11,053 nucleotides of DNA, from positions 1-11,053 of the forward strand of contig CAKZYM010000237.1 in NCBI GenBank assembly GCA_937884685.1. Reading direction: 5' to 3'. Below the pieces are notes generated by a model, which saw only the letters and a program-made list of their open reading frames with translations, did no database searches and was not told the origin of the DNA. Shown in pieces: positions 1-6,939 of this stretch. Both the position numbers and the translations under genes were made by a program. The stretch comes from an uncultured Calothrix sp. (lineage in GTDB: Bacteria; Cyanobacteriota; Cyanobacteriia; Cyanobacteriales; Nostocaceae). Position 1 is the stretch's first letter. Each line of letters opens with the position of its first letter.

Positions 1-2
1 AT

Positions 3-269
3 TATTTAATTCGGTCTAAAGCTGATGGTCGTTATTTAGCAGCACGTCCAAATGAGGATGATGGTTCTACTTTTGTGTTGCTATTTCGGGAAAGTTTTGA
101 TGCTTTGAGTTATTTAAATACTCATGCTGGTGATTTAGCTGACCGCTTGGGTGTAGAGACTATTTCGGGTACTCAGATAAAAACCGTGCTTCAACGATGG
201 AGTTTTAAGGGTATCGGTATGGTGACTGACCCTTTATTACCTACAATTGAATTTTTAGTACAAAGTTAA
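3..269 (+). CDS. 3' end of an unidentified protein gene (partial)
   Basis: The reading frame is open from the left edge of the window (first full codon at 3) to TAA at 267-269, giving 89 residues without a start codon that can be trusted. GTG 75 is a possible internal start, but the frame upstream of it reads as equally good protein (YLIRSKADGRYLAARP...), so the gene most likely begins outside the window. The residues are a normal soluble mix with no membrane segment; recognisable stretches are FVLLFRESFDALSYLNTHAG and a C-terminal DPLLPTIEFLVQS. I do not recognise a family and assign no function. Its stop overlaps the tail of the decayed minus-strand gene that follows, and no terminator is visible behind it. 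Confidence 0.6.
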   Translation, partial: YLIRSKADGRYLAARPNEDDGSTFVLLFRESFDALSYLNTHAGDLADRLGVETISGTQIKTVLQRWSFKGIGMVTDPLLPTIEFLVQS

Positions 270-513
270 TTTTGGGAATTGGTAATTGATAATAGAAAAA
301 CAGTCGCAATTTCTACAGCTTGGATATAAAGTGGTTCAGCTTCACTGTACCTTCCTTGACTTTTGTAGAGAATAGCTAAATTGTTCAAACTCCTTGCTGT
401 GGATGGATGATTTTCTCCGAGAAGCTGTTTTTTTAATTCTAATGCTTGTTTATAAATAGGTTCAGCTCATTGTAGTTACCGCTACCGATATTAATATTGC
501 GCTCACCAGTCAT
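266..513 (-). pseudogene. Decayed TPR-repeat protein fragment, frameshifted
   Basis: Read on the minus strand from ATG 513-511, the product starts MTGERNINIGSGNYNE, an opening I associate with large cyanobacterial TPR/NB-ARC/CHAT-type proteins, then hits TAG at 441-439 after 24 codons. Shifting by one base at about 466 restores a typical kinesin-light-chain-type TPR: AEPIYKQALELKKQLLGENH, then PSTARSLNNLAILYKSQGRY and SEAEPLYIQAVEIAT. This frame ends at 268-266 after a short unrelated tail, so only about one and a half repeats remain. Adding one base after AATGA would give NYNEAEPIYKQAL, so a single-base deletion explains the break. A GGAG lies 12 bases before the ATG. The frame is also open upstream of the ATG, toward the fragment at 581-676, so both are probably pieces of one former gene. 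Confidence 0.65.
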
Positions 514-580
514 TTTATTTTTATTCTCCTTTAGTTGTTTATTTATTAGGTCTAAATCAATTAAACTTTTAGAAGTATCT

Positions 581-676
581 TTAATTATGTGCTGCTTGAA
601 TTTCTCTTACTTCTTCATCCAAGCGGAGTTTAGAAGTATCGGTGGGATTGGCTGCTAAAATCAAAATTTTTTTCAT
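581..676 (-). pseudogene. N-terminal fragment of a CHAT/TPR-type cyanobacterial protein
   Basis: ATG at 676-674 opens a 31-codon frame, MKKILILAANPTDTSKLRLD followed by EEVREIQAAHN, ending at TAA 583-581. The KILILAANPxxTxxLRLDEEVREI pattern is known to me as the start of cyanobacterial proteins that continue into a CHAT peptidase-like region, often with TPR or NB-ARC parts; that continuation is missing here. Changing frame near 590 leads into HIIKDTSKSLIDLDLINKQL and on to the MTGERN frame of the TPR fragment, so 266-676 looks like one gene that lost its middle by internal deletion and frameshift. An intact 31-residue peptide gene is possible but less likely; there is no good ribosome binding site. 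Confidence 0.55.
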
Positions 677-764
677 AGCGCTATTTATCAAGCATTTACA
701 AATAAACAGTTAATAAATATATGATTTCGGATAAGCAAAATTAAGACCTACTAAAGTAAGAAAA

Positions 765-794
765 GGATAAGGGATAAAAAAATATCCCTTATCC
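765..794. repeat. Perfect 12-bp inverted repeat (dispersed palindrome, possible terminator)
   Basis: GGATAAGGGATA (765-776) and TATCCCTTATCC (783-794) are perfect inverted copies around six A's. On the minus strand the hairpin is followed by TTTTCTTACTTT, so it could act as a second, distal terminator for purF about 200 bases after its stop. GGGATAAGGG-type palindromes are also common as dispersed repeats in filamentous cyanobacteria (from memory, not searched). The rest of 677-988, apart from the hairpin at 904-928, shows no gene or RNA that I can support. Confidence 0.6.
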
Positions 795-903
795 CCTCTC
801 CTACACAACACTTCTAAGTTCCATATTTTTTATAGGTCTGAATCAAATCAACTTATGCAGTTAGGTGAAAAATTTTACAAAGCTCTGTTTTAATCAGATA
901 ATC

Positions 904-928
904 AAAAAGACGTAGCACTGCTACGTCT
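904..928 (-). terminator. Rho-independent terminator of purF (dispersed palindrome)
   Basis: On the minus strand AGACGTAGC (928-920) pairs perfectly with GCTACGTCT (916-908) around a 3-base loop and is followed by TTTT. It begins about 60 bases after the purF stop. The arm sequence, with the flanking GTAG, belongs to the GTAGAGACGTAGC palindrome type often scattered through Nostocales genomes (established knowledge, recalled), so this may be a repeat that serves as terminator. Confidence 0.7.
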
Positions 929-988
929 CTACATTAATGATTTAATAATTTATAGTGTTGTGAAAAAATGCGATTTAAGCCAGAATTA

Positions 989-2491
989 CTAAACTATTGC
1001 TTCTTCTAACATTAATTTAGAACGCTTAAGTCTTTCTGGTACTGGTACGGGATAATCTCCTGTAAAACAAGCCGAACAAAAACTGTTGGTATCTTGTTTG
1101 GTTTCTTCTAACATTCCTTCCCAACTTAGATATGCAAGACTGTCTACTTCTAGATGCTTGGCAATTTCTTCCACTGATTTAGTTGCAGCGATTAACTGGT
1201 CTTGACTATCGGTATCTATACCATAAAAGCAAGGATGAGTGACTGGGGGAGAGGAAATTCGCATATGTACTTCTGTCGCTCCCGCTTCACGCAAGGATTT
1301 GACTAATTTACGGCTGGTTGTACCCCGTACTATTGAGTCGTCAATTATTATTACTCTTTTACCAACTAATACATCTTTGAGGGGATTAAGTTTCATTCTT
1401 ATACCCGATTCGCGCATTGCTTGGGTGGGTTGAATGAAAGTTCTTCCCACGTAACGATTCTTTATCAATCCTTCCACATAGGGTATATTAGCTACTTTGG
1501 AAAAACCGATTGCAGCAGGTATTCCCGAATCTGGAACCCCAAACACAATATCAGCATCAACAAGGGATTCTTTTGCTAGTCGTCGTCCTAATCTCATGCG
1601 ATAGCTGTACAAGCTTTCTTCGTTCATGATGCTATCAGGACGAGCGAAGTAAAACATTTCAAAAATACAAAGTTTCCTTTCTTGCTTCTGACTCCATTGA
1701 AAAGACTCTAAACCGTCTTCGGTAATCCAAACCAATTCACCTGGTTCCACATCTCGCAAATATTTCGCACCAATAATATCTAAAGCACAGGTTTCGGATG
1801 CTAAAACGTAACGTGTTGGACTTCCCTCTAAAGTTCCAATTACCAACGGACGAATACCGTTAGGATCGCGTACCCCCATTACACCTTCACTCGAACCAAT
1901 TACTAAACTAAAGGCTCCTCGACAACGATTGAAAGCCCGAATTGCACCTTCAAATAACTGCGAACCGTCGTTTAATTCTTCGGCGATCGCCAAAGCAATC
2001 ATTTCTGAGTCGGTTGTGGTGGTTAGGTTACAGCTTTTTTTTAGTAATTCGTCGCGCAACTGCTTAGTATTGACTAAATTACCATTATGTGCAAGGGCTA
2101 TTTCACCTAGTCGAGTTTGGACAACAGCAGGTTGGGCATTAGCGACATGACTTGAACCTGTGGTGGAATATCGGGTATGACCGACACCTATATTACCTGG
2201 CAACTCATCAAGGATAGTTTCGTTAAAGACTTGGGAGACTAAGCCCATATCTTTGTACAGGTGTACCTTTTTGCCTTTAAATGTGGCAATCCCAGCGGAT
2301 TCTTGACCTCTATGCTGAAGTGCGTACAGTCCAAAGTAAGTTAGTTTAGCAACGTCTTGTTCGGGTGCATAAACGCCAAAAACGCCGCAAGCTTCTTCTT
2401 GCTTGTCAGGACGTTCCTCTAGATTAATTGGATTGCGATTAATTTGGGCGTGTTTATCCGAAGTGACGGCTTTGGAATTTGAGGGAATCAT
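989..2491 (-). CDS. purF: Amidophosphoribosyltransferase (PurF)
   Basis: This enzyme catalyses the first committed step of de novo purine synthesis, converting PRPP and glutamine to 5-phosphoribosylamine in the cytoplasm. The 500 residues match the family. A 34-residue propeptide precedes Cys35 in EEACGVFG, the Ntn-type catalytic cysteine that becomes the N-terminus after self-cleavage. The glutaminase domain follows, with QHRGQESAG, GHTRYSTTG and AHNGNLVN. The phosphoribosyltransferase domain has the PRPP loop VIIIDDSIVRGT at 380-391. Cys275, Cys421, Cys472 and Cys475 (CSAC) match the four [4Fe-4S] ligands of the Bacillus-type enzyme, so this is the oxygen-sensitive iron-sulfur form. Start ATG 2491 has AGGT 7 bases upstream and AGGAG further up. 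It lies 224 bases downstream of purL on the same strand, probably with its own promoter or by read-through. Confidence 0.97.
   Translation of the reverse strand: MIPSNSKAVTSDKHAQINRNPINLEERPDKQEEACGVFGVYAPEQDVAKLTYFGLYALQHRGQESAGIATFKGKKVHLYKDMGLVSQVFNETILDELPGNIGVGHTRYSTTGSSHVANAQPAVVQTRLGEIALAHNGNLVNTKQLRDELLKKSCNLTTTTDSEMIALAIAEELNDGSQLFEGAIRAFNRCRGAFSLVIGSSEGVMGVRDPNGIRPLVIGTLEGSPTRYVLASETCALDIIGAKYLRDVEPGELVWITEDGLESFQWSQKQERKLCIFEMFYFARPDSIMNEESLYSYRMRLGRRLAKESLVDADIVFGVPDSGIPAAIGFSKVANIPYVEGLIKNRYVGRTFIQPTQAMRESGIRMKLNPLKDVLVGKRVIIIDDSIVRGTTSRKLVKSLREAGATEVHMRISSPPVTHPCFYGIDTDSQDQLIAATKSVEEIAKHLEVDSLAYLSWEGMLEETKQDTNSFCSACFTGDYPVPVPERLKRSKLMLEEAIV
1983..1990. repeat. HIP1 octamer GCGATCGC
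   Basis: The palindrome GCGATCGC, extended to GGCGATCGCC, lies inside purF. HIP1 is strongly over-represented in most cyanobacterial genomes, so it supports the taxonomic reading. It is the only copy I found in this window. Confidence 0.7.
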
Positions 2492-2542
2492 GCTTGCTAC
2501 CTATGCTCCTGATGATGATGTCAAGGGTTCCTTTTAAAGTTT

Positions 2543-2556
2543 TTTCTTTAAAGAAA
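2543..2556. repeat. 14-bp perfect palindrome in the purF leader
   Basis: TTTCTTTAAAGAAA is a perfect palindrome about 52 bases upstream of the purF start, in the 224-base spacer between purL and purF. It could be an operator or chance in AT-rich DNA. The spacer also has GGGTACCC (around 2563) and, near 2690-2715, degenerate CAGTT-type short repeats (TTGCCAGTTATTCAATTGTC). I see no convincing promoter or terminator elsewhere in the spacer. Confidence 0.3.
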
Positions 2557-2715
2557 TTTTTAAGGGTACCCGTCAAGCCACTGGGATTCTAAAACTGGAT
2601 AGATAAAGGGAAAAAATTAGATAAAACTTAATTAATTCTTAACCATCCATTTACCACAGTACAGTATTTATGCTCAGCGATACTAATTTCTAGTTGCCAG
2701 TTATTCAATTGTCAG

Positions 2716-5202
2716 TTAATTGCTTAACTGTTCATGGACGGCTAAACGATTAGGAATTGCTTGCTGATAGTAATCGCTTACATTATCTATCGTAACGTTT
2801 ATTAAAGTTTTATTATCAAGGGTGAATACCCTTAAATCTGCTTGAGAATTTCCGACCTTGCCAATTTTCTGCCAATTATTATTTAGATGTTCCTGTAAGT
2901 AATATTCCCAATTTTCTTGGTCTGCTAACGCAACCGAAACAATAATTCTTGCCCCACCTTCTCCAAAAAGTACTTCATCCCACCTTTGAAGATTGTTTGC
3001 TGGTAACTCTAAATGAATTTCGGCACCGAGCTTGCTTTTGATACAGCATTCGGCAAGAGCAACAGTAATCCCACCTTCGGCACAATCATGAGCAGAACGC
3101 ACCCAACCTTGACTAATTCCCTCGCGACAAGCGTGTTGTACGCGACGTTCTAAGTCAAAATCAATTCTCGGCGGTTTTCCAGCCACAGTTTTATGGATAG
3201 TAGCTAAATACTCTGAGCCACCCATTTGGATTTTGGATTGGGGATTTTGGATTTTGGATTGAATATTGGATTGAATTGGGAAACCGAGAAGATAAATAAT
3301 ATCCCCTTCGGTAGCCCAGGCTTGGGAGCAAATTTTTGTTAAATCGGGAATCAATCCCACCATTCCGACAACTGGAGTCGGATAAATGGGTTGAGGATTA
3401 CCGTTCTTATCAAAGGTTTCGTTGTAAAGAGAGACATTTCCTCCTGTTACCGGAGTGGATAATTCTTGACAACCTTCCGCTAATCCCCGACAAGCTTCTG
3501 ATAGCTGCCAATAACCAATCGATTTTTCCGGACTGCCAAAATTAAGGTTATCTGTCACAGCCAAAGGTTCGGCACCAACACAGCTAAGATTGCGTGCAGC
3601 TTCAGCGACTACAGCCTTTGCACCCTCATAAGGGTCAAGATAAACATAGCGAGAATTGCAGTCAACTGTTGCAGCAACTCCTTTTTGCGAATTGGGCATG
3701 GGGGATGGGGGATTGGAAGAAAGAGCAGAGGAGGCAGAGGAGGCAGGGGAAGCAGAGGAAGATTTAATATTGCTCCCTCCGCTCCCTCCGCTACCTCCGC
3801 TCTCAGAAACCGGACGTAACCGAACAATGGCCGCATCTGCACCACCGGGTAATATGACTGTATTGTTCTGCACTTGATGGTCGTATTGACGATAAACCCA
3901 ATTTTTTGAAGCGATGGTGGGAGTGTCAAGTAAGGTCAGCAGAATATCGTTCCAAGTTTGTAATTTTCCTTTAATTTCAATACCTTGATAAGTGCAAACT
4001 GGTAAATCATCAGAAGTCCATTCCCAAGCTTTGCGAGCATATTCGGGAGGTTCGGCTAATAATTCTCGGTTATAAATTGGGGTATTTTCTGCTAAAGCTG
4101 TAGCGGGTATTTCTGCTGCGATTTCTCCTTGATAAAGAATTCGCACGATTGGTTCTTCTATAACTTTTCCTGCGACTACTGCATTTAATCCCCAACGCAG
4201 GAAAATATCAATTAATTCTTGTTCTCTACCTTCTTGAGCAACGAACAGCATTCTTTCTTGGGATTCGCTGAGCAAGTATTCGTAAGGAACCATTCCGGTT
4301 TCGCGGTTAGGAATTTTGTCTAAATCAAATTCCACTCCCACACCACCATTTGCAGCCATTTCGGAAGTAGAACAGGTTATACCCGCAGCACCCATATCTT
4401 GTGCTGCTACTACCGCACCTGTTTTGAAGGCTTCTAAACAAGCTTCAATTAAGGATTTTTCAATAAAAGGGTCGCCAACCTGGACAGCAGGACGGTTATC
4501 AAGGGATTCGTCAGTTAATTCCGCACTAGCAAAACTCGCTCCCCCCATACCGTCGCGTCCGGTGGTGGAACCGACATATAATACGGGATTGCCAATACCC
4601 GATGCACCAGATTTAACAATTTCTGGAGTTTCCATCAAACCCAGAGCCATTACGTTTACCAGAGGATTACCGGAGTAAGCGCTGTCAAAGTAGACTTCAC
4701 CACCAACCGTAGGAACGCCAACACAGTTACCATAGTGAGCAATCCCCGATACTACACCACTAAATAATCTTTGGGTTTTGGCATCTTCTAAATTGCCGAA
4801 ACGCAGGGAATTCAATACTGCAATCGGACGCGCACCCATTGTAAAAATATCTCTGAGAATACCGCCTACTCCTGTTGCAGCACCTTGAAATGGTTCAACT
4901 GCTGAAGGGTGATTGTGGGATTCAATTTTAAACGCGAGTTGTAAACCATCACCTAAATCTACAACTCCTGCATTTTCACCGGGACCTACTAAAACACGTT
5001 TACCTGTAGTCGGAAACTGTTTTAATAGAGGTCGAGAATTCTTGTAACAGCAGTGTTCCGACCACATTACGCCAAACATTCCCAGTTCGGCTTTATTCGG
5101 ATGACGACCTAATCTTTTGACAATTTCTTGGTATTCTTCAGGTTTTATGCCTTCTTTGGCTATTTCTTCTGTCGAAAATGGGATTTGGGGTGTAGCGGTC
5201 AT
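2716..5202 (-). CDS. purL: Phosphoribosylformylglycinamidine synthase subunit PurL
   Basis: PurL is the ATP-dependent synthetase subunit that turns FGAR into FGAM using ammonia from the PurQ glutaminase, with PurS as a third subunit. There is no glutaminase domain here, so this is the small, multi-subunit type and purQ and purS must lie elsewhere. Evidence: HPNKAELGMFGVMWSEHCCY around His50, the catalytic IESHNHPSAVEPFQGAATGV around residues 93-108, GARPIAVLNSLRFG, and in the second half DPYEGAKAVVAEAARNLSCV, TDNLNFGSPEK and AHDCAEGGITVALAE. Its 828 residues exceed the roughly 770-800 usual for the family. The excess is two low-complexity insertions, at about 468-507 (Gly/Ser/Pro-rich) and about 645-659 (QSKIQ repeats), while the flanking conserved blocks stay in frame. 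Start ATG 5202 fits the family N-terminus but no Shine-Dalgarno is evident. Confidence 0.96.
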   Translation of the reverse strand: MTATPQIPFSTEEIAKEGIKPEEYQEIVKRLGRHPNKAELGMFGVMWSEHCCYKNSRPLLKQFPTTGKRVLVGPGENAGVVDLGDGLQLAFKIESHNHPSAVEPFQGAATGVGGILRDIFTMGARPIAVLNSLRFGNLEDAKTQRLFSGVVSGIAHYGNCVGVPTVGGEVYFDSAYSGNPLVNVMALGLMETPEIVKSGASGIGNPVLYVGSTTGRDGMGGASFASAELTDESLDNRPAVQVGDPFIEKSLIEACLEAFKTGAVVAAQDMGAAGITCSTSEMAANGGVGVEFDLDKIPNRETGMVPYEYLLSESQERMLFVAQEGREQELIDIFLRWGLNAVVAGKVIEEPIVRILYQGEIAAEIPATALAENTPIYNRELLAEPPEYARKAWEWTSDDLPVCTYQGIEIKGKLQTWNDILLTLLDTPTIASKNWVYRQYDHQVQNNTVILPGGADAAIVRLRPVSESGGSGGSGGSNIKSSSASPASSASSALSSNPPSPMPNSQKGVAATVDCNSRYVYLDPYEGAKAVVAEAARNLSCVGAEPLAVTDNLNFGSPEKSIGYWQLSEACRGLAEGCQELSTPVTGGNVSLYNETFDKNGNPQPIYPTPVVGMVGLIPDLTKICSQAWATEGDIIYLLGFPIQSNIQSKIQNPQSKIQMGGSEYLATIHKTVAGKPPRIDFDLERRVQHACREGISQGWVRSAHDCAEGGITVALAECCIKSKLGAEIHLELPANNLQRWDEVLFGEGGARIIVSVALADQENWEYYLQEHLNNNWQKIGKVGNSQADLRVFTLDNKTLINVTIDNVSDYYQQAIPNRLAVHEQLSN
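3224..3270. repeat. Heptanucleotide tandem repeat inside purL
   Basis: On the + strand ATTTGGA, TTTTGGA, TTGGGGA, TTTTGGA, TTTTGGA, TTGAATA follow each other with an exact 7-base period from 3224 to 3265, then decay into TTGGATTGAATTGG. On the coding strand this gives the internally repeated peptide QSKIQNPQSKIQ. Heptamer arrays of this style are known from heterocystous cyanobacteria (STRR-type repeats), usually between genes; here one sits in an essential enzyme gene. Confidence 0.75.
3682..3801. repeat. Low-complexity insertion inside purL (GGS/Ser/Pro-rich)
   Basis: About 120 bases made of three simple blocks: GCTCCCTCC/GCTACCTCC units (3775-3801), GAGGAGGCA units (around 3727-3760), and GGGGGATGGGGG runs (around 3698-3713). 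On the coding strand they encode SGGSGGSGGS, then SSSASPASSASSA and NPPSPMP, lying between the conserved VRLRP and GVAATVD blocks of PurL. The divisibility by three and the flexible residues explain why the insertion is tolerated. Confidence 0.7.
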
Positions 5203-5516
5203 GGGAGGAATTACACAGCACGACGAATTTTATATTCTAATATTTATTTGTGCATTTATTGCTATTGGAATAATTTAAATTCTGGAATATTGCTATAAAA
5301 AATTTTAAAAATACCGTTTGTGGATTGAGATTTTCTGTCCTATTTAATACTAATAAAATAGTGAATGAGTAATATTCAAACAACATTCAAGTAATATATA
5401 TTAATTACAATTTTATTTGTATTTGGTATTGCAAACCCCAATAAAACAACATAAGTTCTCTGTAAGGGAACCGGTAAAACATTTGCGGCTTCTCCAGTTC
5501 CTAGTATGTCAAATAC
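5203..5516. other. AT-rich spacer between the HEAT-repeat gene and purL
   Basis: These 314 bases presumably contain the purL promoter, read on the minus strand. TTTGAA- and TATTAAAT-like boxes occur around 5340-5390, but the region is so AT-rich that I do not assign them. ACCGGT (around 5470) and a repeated ATTGCTAT (around 5258 and 5288) are the only small patterns noticed. No terminator for the upstream gene, no RNA gene and no credible small ORF are visible. Confidence 0.4.
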
Positions 5517-6719
5517 TTACTTATTGTTTCGGTTAAGTATTTTTTTTATCGCAGCATTTGCGTATAATCTGACCTTTGAATCATCATTAGTAGCTAACTT
5601 TTCTAAGTGAGCGAGGGCACTTAAATCTTGATTATCTCCTAAAGATGTAGCTATTTTTTGCTTTACGTATGACTGATGCACTATTTCTCTATCGCTGTTG
5701 AGAAAGTCAATCAAAATCTTAGTAGCGTAAGATTTTAATTCAATTGATTCTTGCCTTCCCAGTACACAAACAATTTCTTGAATCAGCATAATATCGCTTG
5801 AGTAAAGACAAGATTCCAAGTAATCTAAAGCAATGAAACTACTATTCCAATTTAAAGCACGTACTACCTCCTCTTTGATAAATAAAGGAGCATTTTTAGC
5901 CTTTAAGATATCAGACAAAGCTGTAATTGCCGAAGAATCTTTCATGCATCCCATTGCTAATACCGCTTGCTGACACACTTCTGAATTTATGTCGAAAAGC
6001 AATGGTTGAAGACGATTTACTAAATCAAATTCTTCTTCAAGGTAGGCACGCATTTTTAGAGCTATAACTGCTTCTTTACGAATAGAAGAAGATGTATCTT
6101 GCAAAGCTTTAATGAATATAGGAATTAAAGACTTGTGGTGAAAACTACTGAGAGCTTCAATCGCTGTTAACCTCACTTCAGCCATAGAATCGTCAACAAC
6201 CCAAAGTAAAGGTTCGATAACTTCCGAACGTCGAATTTGAGCAAGGGATTTTACTGCTAATAATCTCGATTTTTCGTCTTTAAGTAATTCAATCAACGCA
6301 CTAACAGCAGGTTGACCGATTTTTGCTAACGCTTGGGCTGACATAATAGCCAATTCTTCTTCTTGTGTCTCTTCAAGCAACTTAACTAAGGATATAACTA
6401 CTTCAGGCTCGTTAAATTCTCCCAAAATACGAAGCGCAAACCAACGAAGTTCTAAGTCCTCTTTTTGTGAATCCAATATTTCTAGCAAAGGAGCAATTGC
6501 TGGTTTACCTATTTTGGGAAATATCTTTGCTATATCCCAACGTGTTTGAAAATCTCCTATCCTCATTATTTGCAAGACTATAGCAACAGCCTGCTCTAAT
6601 TGACTATTATCTACTTGCATTTTATTTTTCTTGTCTAATAGCTGCTGTAGCTGCTGGTTAACAACTATCCAGTTTGCTTGTGCTACAGCATCCGCAATTA
6701 TGTCAAGAGTTTTTAACAT
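5517..6719 (-). CDS. nirB: HEAT-repeat protein divergent from nirA, probable NirB
   Basis: The 400-residue protein is almost entirely HEAT/PBS-lyase-type alpha-helical repeats with a period of roughly 30 residues. Examples are IGKPAIAPLLEIL, ALRILGEFNEPEVVISLVKL, ALAKIGQPAVSALIELLKDE, AVKSLAQIRRSEVIEPLL and AIEALSSFHHKSLIPIFIKA, with further divergent copies to the end. There is no signal peptide or membrane segment. Such solenoids bind proteins or act as bilin lyases. In cyanobacteria a nirB gene is found next to and divergent from nirA, and Anabaena NirB is reported to be needed for full nitrite reductase activity and to contact NirA. The shared 359-base promoter region with nirA supports that identity here. 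A bilin lyase is less likely without phycobiliprotein genes nearby. The HEAT fold is certain; the NirB name rests on context and recalled literature. Confidence 0.68.
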   Translation of the reverse strand: MLKTLDIIADAVAQANWIVVNQQLQQLLDKKNKMQVDNSQLEQAVAIVLQIMRIGDFQTRWDIAKIFPKIGKPAIAPLLEILDSQKEDLELRWFALRILGEFNEPEVVISLVKLLEETQEEELAIMSAQALAKIGQPAVSALIELLKDEKSRLLAVKSLAQIRRSEVIEPLLWVVDDSMAEVRLTAIEALSSFHHKSLIPIFIKALQDTSSSIRKEAVIALKMRAYLEEEFDLVNRLQPLLFDINSEVCQQAVLAMGCMKDSSAITALSDILKAKNAPLFIKEEVVRALNWNSSFIALDYLESCLYSSDIMLIQEIVCVLGRQESIELKSYATKILIDFLNSDREIVHQSYVKQKIATSLGDNQDLSALAHLEKLATNDDSKVRLYANAAIKKILNRNNK

Positions 6720-6833
6720 TCGCGTATTTCAAAGATTGAGCTTGAATTTTGCTAGTTCTTTATTCAGCTTGTCATGAATCTCAGTAATTATCAGCAGCTT
6801 AGAGAATCCCGAATGCTGTTCTTGAAAATTAGT

Positions 6834-6870
6834 ATGCAAAAATAAAGTAGTTTTAATGCGTATTTTGCAT
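6834..6870. repeat. 8-bp inverted repeat ATGCAAAA/TTTTGCAT in the nirB-nirA spacer
   Basis: ATGCAAAA (6834-6841) and TTTTGCAT (6863-6870) are perfect inverted copies separated by 21 bases. The right arm overlaps the T-N11-A palindrome at 6857-6869. The wide spacing suits a dimer-of-dimers regulator contact better than an RNA hairpin. It lies between the two divergent genes and so could serve both. Confidence 0.4.
6857..6869. promoter_or_regulatory. LysR-type T-N11-A palindrome, candidate NtcB site
   Basis: TGC-N7-GCA (extended to AATGC-N7-GCATT, 6855-6871) fits the LysR-family motif T-N11-A. NtcB, a LysR-type activator responding to nitrite/nitrate, is known to act on nirA promoters from just upstream of the NtcA site. 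This palindrome is centred 40 bases upstream of the NtcA-like site, a reasonable place. Binding by NtcB is inference. Confidence 0.45.
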
Positions 6871-6896
6871 TGATTTAATTAATAAACAAATAAATA

Positions 6897-6939
6897 GTTA
6901 CATCTGATACAAAAATATTGAGGCACTTATCGATTTAAT
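6897..6939 (+). promoter_or_regulatory. NtcA-activated promoter of nirA
   Basis: GTTACATCTGATAC (6897-6910) is GTT-N8-TAC, one base from the NtcA consensus GTAN8TAC. It is followed after 23 bases by TTTAAT (6934-6939), five of six matches to TATAAT. That is the class-II NtcA promoter layout (site centred near -41, no -35 box). The predicted transcript starts near 6945 and has a leader of about 130 bases. NtcA activates nitrogen assimilation genes when ammonium is scarce. Confidence 0.7.

Noticed and set aside
266..676. An intact new defence gene
   Set aside because: The reading frame is broken at least twice and the catalytic and central regions are missing.
677..988. CRISPR array or small RNA gene
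   Set aside because: The palindromes are single and differ from each other; there is no repeat-spacer periodicity and no tRNA or rRNA-like structure anywhere in the window.
3609..3929. 106-codon minus-strand frame rich in Leu/Pro
   Set aside because: It is an alternate frame of the purL repeat insertion; the LPPLPP runs come from the simple-sequence DNA.
4316..4678. 120-codon + strand frame
   Set aside because: It lies entirely antisense to conserved purL sequence and has no recognisable protein character.
5517..6719. Phycobilisome/bilin lyase annotation for the HEAT-repeat protein
   Set aside because: The repeat family is shared, but no phycobiliprotein genes are near and the divergent position to nirA favours NirB.
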